64,000 bases of DNA, from the NCBI RefSeq assembly GCF_027286325.1, contig NZ_CP114589.1:372001-436000 (forward strand). The letters are read 5' to 3'. A program made the position numbers and the translations under genes. This document shows positions 55,735 to 64,000 of the stretch, one piece after another. Within the stretch, counting starts at the first letter, position 1; each line of letters begins with the position of its first letter. Under the pieces are notes generated by a model that was not told where the DNA came from, made no database searches, and was given only the letters and a program-made list of their open reading frames with translations. The stretch comes from Salinivibrio kushneri (GTDB taxonomy: Bacteria > Pseudomonadota > Gammaproteobacteria > Enterobacterales > Vibrionaceae).

Positions 55735-57963
55735 TTAGGCTTGTTGGCACTGAAATTTTTGTGTGTGACCTTTTAGTGTATGAGAGAGTTCGCTGAGGTT
55801 GTGTGTGGCTTGCGTGATTTGGTCCATGGCTTGACGGTTTTCACCGGTCATGGTGTTAATGTCTTCTAAGTTCTGATTGATTTCAGTTGCCACGAGAGAC
55901 TGCTCTTCTGAGGCACTGGCCATTTGCATCGCCATGTCTGCAATTTCGTCCACGGCGTTCACCGCTTGTTTGAGCGATGATAAGCTTGCTTCTGCGCGTT
56001 CCGACACATAATTGGCGGTCGTCGCACTCTCTGAGATAGCCTGCGTCGTGGTGTTAGAATTGTGTTGAAGATTTTCAATTAGCTGTGTGATTTCGCTAGT
56101 GGCTTGTTGCGTGCTTTGTGACAGCGTTCGCACCTCGTCGGCGACGACCGCAAAGCCGCGACCCTGCTCACCCGCGCGTGCCGCTTCAATGGCAGCGTTC
56201 AATGCTAACAAGTTGGTTTGATCTGCAATTTGGCCAATAGTTTGCAATATGCTGGAGATATCCTCAGCGCTTTGCCCGAGCGCATCGGTTTTTTCTTTGG
56301 CGTGATTGAGACGCGTGACAAGACCTTGCATCGCATCGACAGATTCGGTCACTTGTTGGTCTCCGCTATGGATAAGTGAACGCGCCTTTTCGGTGGCATC
56401 CGCTGTCGAGGCGGAGCTGGAGGATATTTGATTGGCAGTCGCCGTCATCTCTTCCATTGCTGCCGCCACTTGTTCTGTTCGTGCGTTTTGCGCTTCAAAA
56501 TTAGTGAGCGTTTGCACACTTGACGAGGACAGCTGCTCAGCGGCAGCAGCTTGCTGGTTAGTGGCACCAATAATGTCACACACCATGGTCGTGAGGTTTG
56601 TTGCCATCGCACGCATGGAGCGGTAGATCCCTGTTGCTTTCGGGCTTGCGTCAAAGTTTACTCTCAGATCGCCGTCGGCAATCGTTTGTACTATCTTGGC
56701 CATCTCAGCCGGTTCGCCACCTATCGGGCGGATAATCGAACGCGTTAACAGAATGGCAGTGACTGCGATTGTCGCCACTGCGATGACCAACACGGTAACA
56801 ATGAGCCCTTGCAGTTCGTTGAGTGCTGCAAACGCCTCTTTAACGTCCATTTCTGCAATGATTGCCCAGCTGAGCCCACTGACGGTTAGCGGCGCGTAGG
56901 CAGAGAGCACCGGGTTACCGTTGTAATCATTAATGACATCGATACCTGTTTCGCCTTGTATTGCACGTTGAACGGCAAGGGTTTCAACGCTGCCTTGCGC
57001 GGGTTGCATAAAAGAGGCGAAGACTGACCTGTTCTCAGCATCTAAGAAGGAGTCTGAGCGCATCAAATTATCTGGGCCGACGAGATAGGTTTCGCCTGTT
57101 GCGCCAAGTCCATCTCGCTCTGCCATAATGGCACTGAGCTTATCGATCGGGAATTGATAGGCGAGCACGCCAATCACGTTACCGTTGTGATAAATCGGCG
57201 ATGCCATAAATCCTGCTGGCGCGTTTTTCGACGCTGTGTAGGGTGAGAAATCAATAATCACGGTATCGCCATCCGCTAGTGTTTTCGCTTGACGGAAAGC
57301 GTCGGCCAGGCCTGAGGAATTAAACAGACCAGTTTCTAGCGACGTGCCGAAATCAAGTTCTTTGGAGGCGGAGTAAAGGACATGGCCTTGGTTTGCTTCA
57401 ATCATAAAGATGTCGTAGTAGCCAAACTTTTCTTGGATATCGCGTAAATAGGGATGGATGGCTTGATGAGCTTGATCGTACCGAGGTAGTTGGCCACTGG
57501 TTTGGTAGGCGCCTTTCTTACCCACGGGATGAGGGTTATCGATTAAGTAAGCTTGTTGTAGCGCCACCGCTTGTGGCGTTAAGTTGTTCACCAGATCCCT
57601 TGCCGTCGGGAGTGTCTTTGTGCTGATCGCCTCAAGTGGATCAATGAGGTGACGTTGATAGTAGTTGGTCAGTTGTGAGCGTGCTTGGACGGTGCGAGAA
57701 GAACGTGTCTCCATGGCCTCAATCATGCTAGCCATGGCGGCGGAGACGGAAGGGGTTTCAGCGGTGGTAATTATCTGTCCTTCAGCGGTTTGAAAGTAGC
57801 GTGTGACAGCTGATTTTTTTACCTCTCTCAACGCTTCAAGCTGACTAAACGTTTGATGCTCGAGTGACGACGAGGCGGTATGAAGAGAAAGCAAACTAAT
57901 GATCAACGCGGGGAGGCAACCCACACCCAGTAAGCTAACTAACATTTTATATTTGAGCTTCAT
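55735..57963 (-). CDS. methyl-accepting chemotaxis protein, double Cache sensor
   Basis: 742 residues: membrane helix at about 8-28, a large periplasmic double-Cache-type sensor (about 30-385; [21 protein letters not shown] and [21 protein letters not shown] are its typical strands), a second helix near 387-410, HAMP, and the MCP signalling domain with [19 protein letters not shown] at the tip. It should sense amino acids or related solutes. No C-terminal NWETF-type pentapeptide is present. Confidence 0.92.
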   Translation of the reverse strand: MKLKYKMLVSLLGVGCLPALIISLLSLHTASSSLEHQTFSQLEALREVKKSAVTRYFQTAEGQIITTAETPSVSAAMASMIEAMETRSSRTVQARSQLTNYYQRHLIDPLEAISTKTLPTARDLVNNLTPQAVALQQAYLIDNPHPVGKKGAYQTSGQLPRYDQAHQAIHPYLRDIQEKFGYYDIFMIEANQGHVLYSASKELDFGTSLETGLFNSSGLADAFRQAKTLADGDTVIIDFSPYTASKNAPAGFMASPIYHNGNVIGVLAYQFPIDKLSAIMAERDGLGATGETYLVGPDNLMRSDSFLDAENRSVFASFMQPAQGSVETLAVQRAIQGETGIDVINDYNGNPVLSAYAPLTVSGLSWAIIAEMDVKEAFAALNELQGLIVTVLVIAVATIAVTAILLTRSIIRPIGGEPAEMAKIVQTIADGDLRVNFDASPKATGIYRSMRAMATNLTTMVCDIIGATNQQAAAAEQLSSSSVQTLTNFEAQNARTEQVAAAMEEMTATANQISSSSASTADATEKARSLIHSGDQQVTESVDAMQGLVTRLNHAKEKTDALGQSAEDISSILQTIGQIADQTNLLALNAAIEAARAGEQGRGFAVVADEVRTLSQSTQQATSEITQLIENLQHNSNTTTQAISESATTANYVSERAEASLSSLKQAVNAVDEIADMAMQMASASEEQSLVATEINQNLEDINTMTGENRQAMDQITQATHNLSELSHTLKGHTQKFQCQQA

Positions 57964-58074
57964 GATCTCACCTCAATGTCACATTGGCTAAAAAACAAGC
58001 AGTCTGTTGAGTAAGGATAGAAGCTTTTGGTGAGGGTGCATGGAAATCTAGTCTTTTTTGTCTCCTGTTTACAA

Positions 58075-58100
58075 ATTAAAGCCCTGCATTAGGCAGGGCT
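58075..58100 (-). terminator. Rho-independent terminator after the GNAT-nitrilase gene
   Basis: AGCCCTGC and GCAGGGCT form an 8-bp stem with loop CTAAT on the minus strand, followed by TTAATTTG. Confidence 0.65.
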
Positions 58101-58109
58101 GGATTAAGG

Positions 58110-59639
58110 CTACTCTTGGCTTAAATGATTGGCATAGAGCTTGGGTCTACGGTGTTTCAAGTTCGTCACCGAGCCTCGTTCATGCAACATTTTGAGCTTG
58201 TCCAAATCGACGTCTGCGAAAATCATCATCTCGGTATTGGCATTGGCTTCCGCGAGTGTTGCATCGTGCGGAAAATAGACATCCGAGGGTGAAAATACCG
58301 CAGACTCAGCGTACTGGATGTCAACATTATCTACCCGAGGAAGGTTGCCCACGCTGCCGCCGATCGCGACATAACACTCGTTTTCAATCGCTCGTGCTTG
58401 GGCACAAAGGCGTACGCGTAAATAGCCGTTCTTGGTATCAGTCCAAAAGGGCACGAATAGGATCTGTACACCTTGCTCAGCAAGAATACGCCCTAACTCA
58501 GGAAACTCAGCGTCATAGCAGGTGAGAATACCAACCCGGCCAGCATCGGTTTCAATGACTTTGACCGTATCCCCTCCATCGATCACCCAGTCACGTTGTT
58601 CGTGCGGCGTAATATGAATTTTGTATTGCTCATCAATGCTACCGTCGCGGTGCATTAAGTAGGAGACGTTATACAGTTTGCCATTTTCCAACACGGGCAT
58701 ACTGCCAGCGATAATATTGATGTTGTAGGTGACGGCCAATTGCGAAAAACGTTGCTTAATCGCCTGGGTAAACTCGCTGAGAAAGCGGATCGCCTCGACT
58801 GAATGCTTATCGGGTGCCAGTCCCATTAATGGCGCACAGAAGAACTCGGGAAAGAGCGCGAAATCAGACTGATAGTTGGCTAAGGAGGAGATGAAGAATT
58901 CGGCTTGATTCAAAAGGTCATCCACGGATAGCACATGACGCATCTGCCATTGTACGACGCCGAGGCGGACGATGGTTTTTTCAATATCATGTACGGAGGA
59001 TGCATCCTCTTCATAGAAGAAGTTATCCCACTCCAACAGTGTGGCATAGCCCGCCGACTTATCGTCTTCGGGCAAATAGCGATTCATCAAACGCTTAACA
59101 TCAAAGTCATTAGATAGCTGAAAAGAAAGGATCGGGTCGTGAATCTCTTTTCTTCTGACTTTATTAATATAATCCGTTACCGAAATATCATTGTATTTGT
59201 GATAACCAGGTATACGGCCGCCGGCGAGGATCGCTTTTAGGTTCAGCGCCTGACACAGATCTTTTCTCGCTTCGTAAAGTCGACGGCCAAGACGATGGCC
59301 TCGATAATCGGGATGGACGAAGACATCAAGGCCATACAGTGCATCCCCTTTTGAGTCGTGGAATACCACACCGTCATCCGTGATAATGTCGGCATAGGTA
59401 TGCGGCAGTGAAAAGCGGTTGTAAGAGACTTTTAGCGTTAACGCGGCGGCGACGATTTTTCCATTATCTTCAATGCATATCTGGCCATCCGGGAAAGCGG
59501 TGACCAGCTGCATGATCGTGCTCTTAGGCCAAGCACCGCCGACATCCGGGAAGACGAGATCCATCAACTCTGCTAAGGGTTGATAGTCGCTGACTTCAAT
59601 GACACGCAGATTCAGTAGCGTGGCGGTGTTCTCATCCAT
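58110..59639 (-). CDS. GNAT acetyltransferase-nitrilase fusion protein
   Basis: 509 residues. An N-terminal GNAT domain (about 10-200; VFVHPDYRGHRLGRRLYEAR is the acetyl-CoA loop) is fused to a carbon-nitrogen hydrolase (about 220-500) with the triad Glu265 (FPEFF), Lys340 (QYKIHITPH) and Cys374 (TCYDAEF). The fusion is known in other bacteria (B. subtilis YhcX is similar). The joined activities suggest acetylation and amide cleavage of one small nitrogen compound, but the substrate is not known. A terminator follows. Confidence 0.88.
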   Translation of the reverse strand: MDENTATLLNLRVIEVSDYQPLAELMDLVFPDVGGAWPKSTIMQLVTAFPDGQICIEDNGKIVAAALTLKVSYNRFSLPHTYADIITDDGVVFHDSKGDALYGLDVFVHPDYRGHRLGRRLYEARKDLCQALNLKAILAGGRIPGYHKYNDISVTDYINKVRRKEIHDPILSFQLSNDFDVKRLMNRYLPEDDKSAGYATLLEWDNFFYEEDASSVHDIEKTIVRLGVVQWQMRHVLSVDDLLNQAEFFISSLANYQSDFALFPEFFCAPLMGLAPDKHSVEAIRFLSEFTQAIKQRFSQLAVTYNINIIAGSMPVLENGKLYNVSYLMHRDGSIDEQYKIHITPHEQRDWVIDGGDTVKVIETDAGRVGILTCYDAEFPELGRILAEQGVQILFVPFWTDTKNGYLRVRLCAQARAIENECYVAIGGSVGNLPRVDNVDIQYAESAVFSPSDVYFPHDATLAEANANTEMMIFADVDLDKLKMLHERGSVTNLKHRRPKLYANHLSQE

Positions 59640-59671
59640 TACACGTTCTCCTATTACGGGCTGAACGCCTA

Positions 59672-60934
59672 TTATGACAAAGATTGACGCTCGAGATAAC
59701 GTTTAGGTAGAGAAGGACTGTCAGTTTCTTGGTTGATGGGTGATTGGTTGGATGTTGGTGATACGCTTGAGGGCGCATCACCATGTTCAGTTAACGCAAA
59801 TTCTACACGGTTTCGCCCTCGGGCCTTGGCTTCATATAATGCCGTATCAGCGCACTCAAATAACTGGTTCATCGCAACGTATTGCATCTGGCGCTTTATG
59901 CCGACGCCGATACTCACCGTAAACTGGATGTGATGGCCATGCTCGGTCGTCACTTGGCATGCCTCAATCTGGCGCTTCAGTTGTAGCGCAATCTCTTGTA
60001 CACGACGCACAGACTTACCACTGAGTAGTAAAATAAATTCTTCACCCCCCGTTCTGGCGCAAAATGCCCCTTCTTGTTGGGTAATCCTTTCTAAGTGTTG
60101 ACTGAAAGCAACCAACACCTGATCGCCAGCAAGATGACCATATACGTCATTAATACTTTTGAAGTTATCCAAATCAGCAAGAATAAGGGCATTCGGTTGG
60201 TTAGAAAGGAGACGCTGTGCTGATTGGGTCATAAAGGCGCGTCGGTTGGGAAGTTGCGTCAAGGTATCACGGAGCGCAAGCTGACAAAGTGTGTATTCCA
60301 GTCGCTCAAAACAAAGGTAAATAAAGGTCATAAACTTGACGAATTCCGCCATCAAGATCAAGTAATACACGGCAATATAGCGTTGCGATAGGCCGGTATT
60401 GTCCGTCGGTGTGTCAAAGGCGAAGTAGGCGCGAAGCCCATAAAGTATGAGTAGGAGGAGGAGCACGGACGCATAGAGTTTAAAGCCTATCCGCTTTCTC
60501 TCTGAGCTCTCAACAATGAGTTTAAAAACCGCTAGATGCATTGCCACGTAGAACGCACAATACCAAGTAATACGCAGAGCAAGTGGAGTATGATTGACGA
60601 GAATGAGTGTATAAACCCCTACACCCAAGAGCGCTGCCAGCGAAGCTGTCCGCCATGATGAGGACGTGCCCAAGAAGGACTGCGTGCCTAACCACACCAG
60701 AATATGAGAGCAGATCGCGGCTGTGGTGCCTATCCAAACGAGCCCCGACGTTTCAGTGACATTGCCAATGTTATACACCGACGTGCCCGTTGAGATCAGC
60801 AGGCAAGCCAGCCCCCAAAGTTTGATGTCTTTGTGCTGATTAAATTGCCACCCAATCAACAACACGCCAATGGTGAGTAGCCAGAACACACTGATGTAAG
60901 CCAAGGTAAGTGTGGGAAGATGAAGATTAAACAC
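59672..60934 (-). CDS. membrane diguanylate cyclase with multi-helix N terminus
   Basis: 420 residues: about seven membrane helices in the first 220, then a GGDEF domain with GGEEF at 296-300. The residues before it (QEGA) do not form an RxxD site, so product inhibition is not expected. The C-terminal 35 residues are disordered. The frame is open to a TTG at 60988, but the GTG at 60934 makes a normal start (FNLHLPTLTLAYIS) and overlaps the stop of a short upstream ORF, so it is chosen. Confidence 0.85.
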   Translation of the reverse strand: MFNLHLPTLTLAYISVFWLLTIGVLLIGWQFNQHKDIKLWGLACLLISTGTSVYNIGNVTETSGLVWIGTTAAICSHILVWLGTQSFLGTSSSWRTASLAALLGVGVYTLILVNHTPLALRITWYCAFYVAMHLAVFKLIVESSERKRIGFKLYASVLLLLLILYGLRAYFAFDTPTDNTGLSQRYIAVYYLILMAEFVKFMTFIYLCFERLEYTLCQLALRDTLTQLPNRRAFMTQSAQRLLSNQPNALILADLDNFKSINDVYGHLAGDQVLVAFSQHLERITQQEGAFCARTGGEEFILLLSGKSVRRVQEIALQLKRQIEACQVTTEHGHHIQFTVSIGVGIKRQMQYVAMNQLFECADTALYEAKARGRNRVEFALTEHGDAPSSVSPTSNQSPINQETDSPSLPKRYLERQSLS

Positions 60935-60998
60935 GTGACCGAATCCATCCGATAAAGGCGAGGGCGCAAAGCGCCACCAACGAACCAATGCCAGTCAT
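60927..60998 (-). CDS. possible 23-residue membrane peptide overlapping the cyclase start
   Basis: ATG at 60998 opens MTGIGSLVALCALAFIGWIR and three more residues, one hydrophobic helix with a basic end. Its TAA overlaps the GTG of the cyclase gene (GTGTTTAA), the arrangement of translationally coupled genes. No clear ribosome binding site is present, and such a short ORF may be chance. Confidence 0.3.
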   Translation of the reverse strand: MTGIGSLVALCALAFIGWIRSRV

Positions 60999-61021
60999 AC
61001 GACTAACAGCGGTATAATATA

Positions 61022-61037
61022 TCAGACAATTGTCTGA
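61022..61037. promoter_or_regulatory. 16-bp perfect palindrome upstream of the cyclase
   Basis: TCAGACAATTGTCTGA is perfectly self-complementary. It lies about 90-100 bases upstream of the GTG of the cyclase and just beside TATATTATA on the minus strand, the position of an operator near a -10 box. The loopless symmetry argues against a terminator. Confidence 0.45.
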
Positions 61038-61092
61038 CTTTTTATCGCTCAAGGTCTGGTTCGTTGGTTTTTTACCCAGGTCAGTGGATGGA

Positions 61093-61725
61093 TTACAACG
61101 ATTGTTGGGCAAAAAGCCAGACAGCGAGCGCCGCAAAAACCAATGCCATGATTTTATGCTGATACATTTGGACACGAGTATTGGTGAGCATTGCACTGCC
61201 AAGCTTGCCGACTATTGCCACTAAAAGCAGGTTAAACGCGAGCCCTAATAGGTTGAGGAGAAGCCCAAGCGTTAGCAGCTGCGTGCTGGACGAGGCTTGA
61301 ACTTGATGCGAGATAAACTGCGGTAAAAACAACACAAAAAACAGTAACGCTTTTGGGTTCAATAGGTTGGTCATGACTGCACGTTTATAGAGGTATTTGC
61401 CCATGCCTTGGTGATGAGCGAGCTCAGCGCTGTCCGTTGGAGAGGCTCGCCACGTATCTACACTCATTTTGAGCAAATACGCTGCCCCCACGTACTGCAG
61501 AATGGTTAAGGCAGTCGGCGACATCGCAATCATGGCTGATACGCCGGTTGCGGCTAATACGGTAAGGATCAACCCTGACGTTGCATTGCCCAAGCTTGCG
61601 GCCATACCAACCCGTCTGCCATAGCTAAGACTTGCGCTCACGATTAGCAACATATCGGGTCCGGGCACCAGCAAAAGCGCGACAACCGCGGTTAAGTAAA
61701 CGGGGAGCATATTAGGGTCGATCAT
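61093..61725 (-). CDS. LysE/RhtB family amino acid exporter
   Basis: 210 residues, about six membrane helices, with the family opening PVYLTAVVALLLVPGPDMLL and NLLNPKALLFFVLFLPQF in the middle. Family members export amino acids such as threonine, homoserine or lysine. The gene is alone. The substrate is not known; export of aspartate-family compounds beside the ectoine genes is possible but unproven. Confidence 0.87.
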   Translation of the reverse strand: MIDPNMLPVYLTAVVALLLVPGPDMLLIVSASLSYGRRVGMAASLGNATSGLILTVLAATGVSAMIAMSPTALTILQYVGAAYLLKMSVDTWRASPTDSAELAHHQGMGKYLYKRAVMTNLLNPKALLFFVLFLPQFISHQVQASSSTQLLTLGLLLNLLGLAFNLLLVAIVGKLGSAMLTNTRVQMYQHKIMALVFAALAVWLFAQQSL

Positions 61726-61850
61726 AAAGGCACTACAGCTATCAAGATAAAGTGCGGAATTTTACCTTCTAGTTAGACTTTATCAACACTAATAGGTGAT
61801 TGGGTTGGTTTTTAATCGTAAACAGGGGTATTAGGGCAGCTCATAAAACT

Positions 61851-61875
61851 AAAAAACCCCCTTAGGTAAGGGGGT
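61851..61875 (-). terminator. Rho-independent terminator of the ectoine operon
   Basis: On the minus strand ACCCCCTTA and TAAGGGGGT form a perfect 9-bp stem with a 2-base loop, followed by TTTTT. It lies 34 bases after the ask stop. Confidence 0.88.
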
Positions 61876-61908
61876 ATGCTTTCTCGCTTGTCGTGTGCAC
61901 CGAGGACA

Positions 61909-63336
61909 CTACGCAGCCCGAATAGTTGGCTTAGGCGTAGGCTCTTCAATAAAACAAGCGTGTAGGGCGCAGATCGAAGCATGGTAGAACTTATCGAGTA
62001 CCACGTATTGCACATCCACGTCACGCATCGACGAGTGCGCAGCCTTAGGGTTTATCTCAGCGTCTAGCAACGCCAGCATCCCCTTGCTCATGGTTTGGTT
62101 TGAGTCGATACGACTACCAATGACAGAAATCAATGCGACCATTTCACCCGTAATTTTCGCTTTCGGGTAGAGCTTCTCAACGCGATTAATCACCTTGTCT
62201 TGACTGGCGGTCTTGCCATCCAAATAGTAAGTGATTGAGTTGGCGTTCATCTCTTTACTGATCAGCTGCACGTTTTCTTCGCGAATGATTTCCATCACGT
62301 CGTAGCTGACCTGATCAACATGTCCAACCATTGACTGGTCAAAAATATGAAGCGCTAATACCTTATCTCGACCCGCAATGATCTCGATCTCTTTATCTTT
62401 TGGACGATATTTGTGAGAGATCACCGTACCCGCGTGCTCAGGCTCGAAGGTGTTTTTCACGACCAATTCGATACCCACGGCGCGCATACCAGACGCAGCA
62501 TTAGGGTGGATGGCTTCCATCCCTAGGTTGGCCAGCTGGTCAGCCACATCGTAGTTACTAAGACCCATTGGCTGAACACGCTCTGGACCAACAATACGAG
62601 GGTCGGCACTGCTTAAGTGATATTCTTTGTGGATTACCGCGCTACTTGCTTTAGTTAATACGGCAATACGGCTGAATGTCATTTCACTGTAACCACGGTC
62701 ATAGGTCTTCATCAGACCTTCATCACAATAGACGTAGCCGGTAACGATGGGCAGCTCAGTACTGAAATCAATGTCTTCCATGGCATTGGCAATCACCGTA
62801 TTGAGGTCGCCTTTGCCTTCATCTGGGTTATCCCAACCAGAGAGGTCAACAAATCGAGAGTTAATCCCTACGCTTTCGAGCAGTAGCGTCGAGTTGTGCG
62901 CACTGTGCGCCTCACCAATAGAGGAGAGGAACTCACGAATTTGTGGTAGATAGCTTTCCAGAGAAAACTGCCCATAGTTACAGGTTTCGAGTATACCTTC
63001 GATACAGCTATGTGCTTTTTCCATGCGTTGACGGATAAAGTTATCGGCACGTTCACGGTATACAGGATCGGGGAACATATTGCTGTTGATGAGCAGCATA
63101 CGTTGCTCTAGCTCATCCATCGCATCACGCCATTTAGGGTTATTCGCAGCGAGAAGGCGATAAATGCCGGGCTTACCCGAACGCTTACACTCTAGCAATG
63201 CATCCGTGATGCCAGCGTAAGCAGAAACGACAAAAATGCGGTTATACGGGTTTGACGGGTACAAAAAGATATTATCCATGACAGCGTCGTAGGCTGACAT
63301 CGACGTACCGCCGATCTTTTCAACGGTATGATTCAT
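61909..63336 (-). CDS. ask: ectoine-operon aspartokinase
   Basis: 475 residues of the Ask_Ect branch. It starts HTVEKIGGTSMSAYDAV (the KxGGTS nucleotide motif) and carries VVSAYAGITDALL and a C-terminal pair of ACT domains. Encoding a dedicated aspartokinase next to ectC supplies L-aspartate phosphate, and then aspartate semialdehyde, without lysine/threonine feedback. The ATG at 63336 has AAGGAG upstream; the frame is open 24 codons further. It follows ectC by 77 bases and ends at a terminator. Confidence 0.92.
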   Translation of the reverse strand: MNHTVEKIGGTSMSAYDAVMDNIFLYPSNPYNRIFVVSAYAGITDALLECKRSGKPGIYRLLAANNPKWRDAMDELEQRMLLINSNMFPDPVYRERADNFIRQRMEKAHSCIEGILETCNYGQFSLESYLPQIREFLSSIGEAHSAHNSTLLLESVGINSRFVDLSGWDNPDEGKGDLNTVIANAMEDIDFSTELPIVTGYVYCDEGLMKTYDRGYSEMTFSRIAVLTKASSAVIHKEYHLSSADPRIVGPERVQPMGLSNYDVADQLANLGMEAIHPNAASGMRAVGIELVVKNTFEPEHAGTVISHKYRPKDKEIEIIAGRDKVLALHIFDQSMVGHVDQVSYDVMEIIREENVQLISKEMNANSITYYLDGKTASQDKVINRVEKLYPKAKITGEMVALISVIGSRIDSNQTMSKGMLALLDAEINPKAAHSSMRDVDVQYVVLDKFYHASICALHACFIEEPTPKPTIRAA

Positions 63337-63413
63337 GTGAGCTCCTTGTGGGCTTTTATGAATTAGGGGGTCGATTGGGTTTACAGGGGCAGCATCCGGC
63401 TGCCCCATGACGG

Positions 63414-63803
63414 TTAATCGACTAATGGATAAACACCGTTCTCATCGTGCGTTTCCTGCCCAGTAATAGGTGGGTTAAACACACAGGCCATGACCATATC
63501 AACACCTTTGTTTGCACGAAGCTGGTGCTCGTCATGTTTGTCTAGGATATACAGTGTGCCAGGTTTAATGGGATAAACCTTACCGTCATCCGTGGTTTCA
63601 ATCTCACCTTCACCCGACATGCAATACACAGACTCTAAGTGGTTCTGGTAGTGAATGTGCGTGTCAGTGTTGGCATAGATGGTGGTAATATGGAAAGAAA
63701 ATCCCATATTATCATCGCGTAGCAGCATGCGTACGCTTTCCCAGTTTTCTGCCACCACACGGCGTTCAGTTTTCTGGCATTCTTCTAATGTACGAACAAT
63801 CAT
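63414..63803 (-). CDS. ectC: L-ectoine synthase
   Basis: 129 residues, standard length, a small cupin-fold enzyme that closes N-gamma-acetyl-diaminobutyrate to ectoine. Typical segments are [40 protein letters not shown] and [18 protein letters not shown] lies before the ATG. It follows ectB by 50 bases and precedes ask by 77. Confidence 0.96.
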   Translation of the reverse strand: MIVRTLEECQKTERRVVAENWESVRMLLRDDNMGFSFHITTIYANTDTHIHYQNHLESVYCMSGEGEIETTDDGKVYPIKPGTLYILDKHDEHQLRANKGVDMVMACVFNPPITGQETHDENGVYPLVD

Positions 63804-63853
63804 GTTTATTCCTTCAACGTCTCTTCGTTAAGCGGGGATCGCCATCTTGGTGA

Positions 63854-64000
63854 TTACGATGCTTTTTTGAGCTTCTGTTTTTTGTACTGCTCAACGGACT
63901 TAACGAAGATTTGCAAGCCTTTTTCCATCTCTGCTTCGCTGACTGTCAGTGGCGAGAAGAATTTGATCACTTCATCATCTGGACCCGCAGTCTCGATAAT
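63854..64000 (-). CDS. ectB: 3' end of ectB (diaminobutyrate-2-oxoglutarate transaminase), cut by the window edge
   Basis: The last 48 residues of the transaminase (IIETAGPDDEVIKFFSPLT ... YKKQKLKKAS) are in frame to the TAA at 63856-63854. EctB makes L-2,4-diaminobutyrate from aspartate semialdehyde and glutamate. The ectA gene is expected further upstream, outside the window. Confidence 0.9.
   Translation of the reverse strand: MIETAGPDDEVIKFFSPLTVSEAEMEKGLQIFVKSVEQYKKQKLKKAS

Noticed and set aside
61022..61037. Palindrome read as a terminator of the LysE gene
   Set aside because: It has no loop and no U-tract on the minus strand; an operator near the cyclase promoter fits better.

Overview
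The window reads as chromosomal DNA of a marine or halophilic gammaproteobacterium of the Vibrionaceae, most like Salinivibrio or a close relative. The clues are an ectoine operon with its own aspartokinase (ectB-ectC-ask), Vibrio-type protein families throughout (LapC/YejM, PhoX, MgtE, AcnA, FumC, a DUF1415 protein, a YeeN-like YebC protein), many cyclic-di-GMP and chemotaxis proteins, and a base composition near 50% GC. This placement is inferred from gene content; no rRNA or other marker gene is present. No tRNA, rRNA, insertion sequence, prophage or CRISPR array was seen.

Layout. 1-8.6 kb: small metabolic and unknown genes (HAD phosphatase, FAH hydrolase, CreA lipoprotein, GFA protein, glutaredoxin, HNH protein), a PAS-GAF-GGDEF cyclase and an aspartoacylase. 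8.6-19.2 kb: a 6-phospho-beta-glucosidase, a periplasmic binding protein coupled to a membrane diguanylate cyclase, a murein endopeptidase, an MFS transporter and a chemoreceptor. 19.4-23.1 kb: an auxiliary tryptophanyl-tRNA synthetase behind a trp-type attenuator, divergent from the 5-oxoprolinase operon pxpABC. 23.1-29.4 kb: envelope genes (lapC, dgkA, a heptosyltransferase) and acnA. 30.5-37 kb: a 2-oxoglutarate dioxygenase/PLP enzyme pair, an ASCH protein, fumC, a membrane diguanylate cyclase and msrB. 37.1-42.1 kb: an M14-type hydrolase-RimK-RimB operon, mgtE and an MscS channel. 42.2-49.4 kb: one giant repeat-rich adhesin gene. 49.6-64 kb: phoX, a lipase, a solute-binding protein, a TetR regulator, a YebC protein, a chemoreceptor, a GNAT-nitrilase fusion, a fourth diguanylate cyclase, a LysE exporter and the ectoine genes.

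Functional themes. Four GGDEF proteins, all with an intact GGEEF motif but only two with an RxxD inhibitory site, lie in the same window as a LapA-type adhesin carrying a TAAG motif where LapG would cut. This suggests surface attachment under cyclic-di-GMP control, although no lapD, lapG or type I secretion genes are present here. Osmotic adaptation is represented by ectoine synthesis and an MscS channel. The clearest regulatory element is the attenuator of the second trpS: a 21-codon leader peptide with two adjacent Trp codons, overlapping hairpins, and a terminator just before the gene. The rest is mostly ordinary core metabolism.
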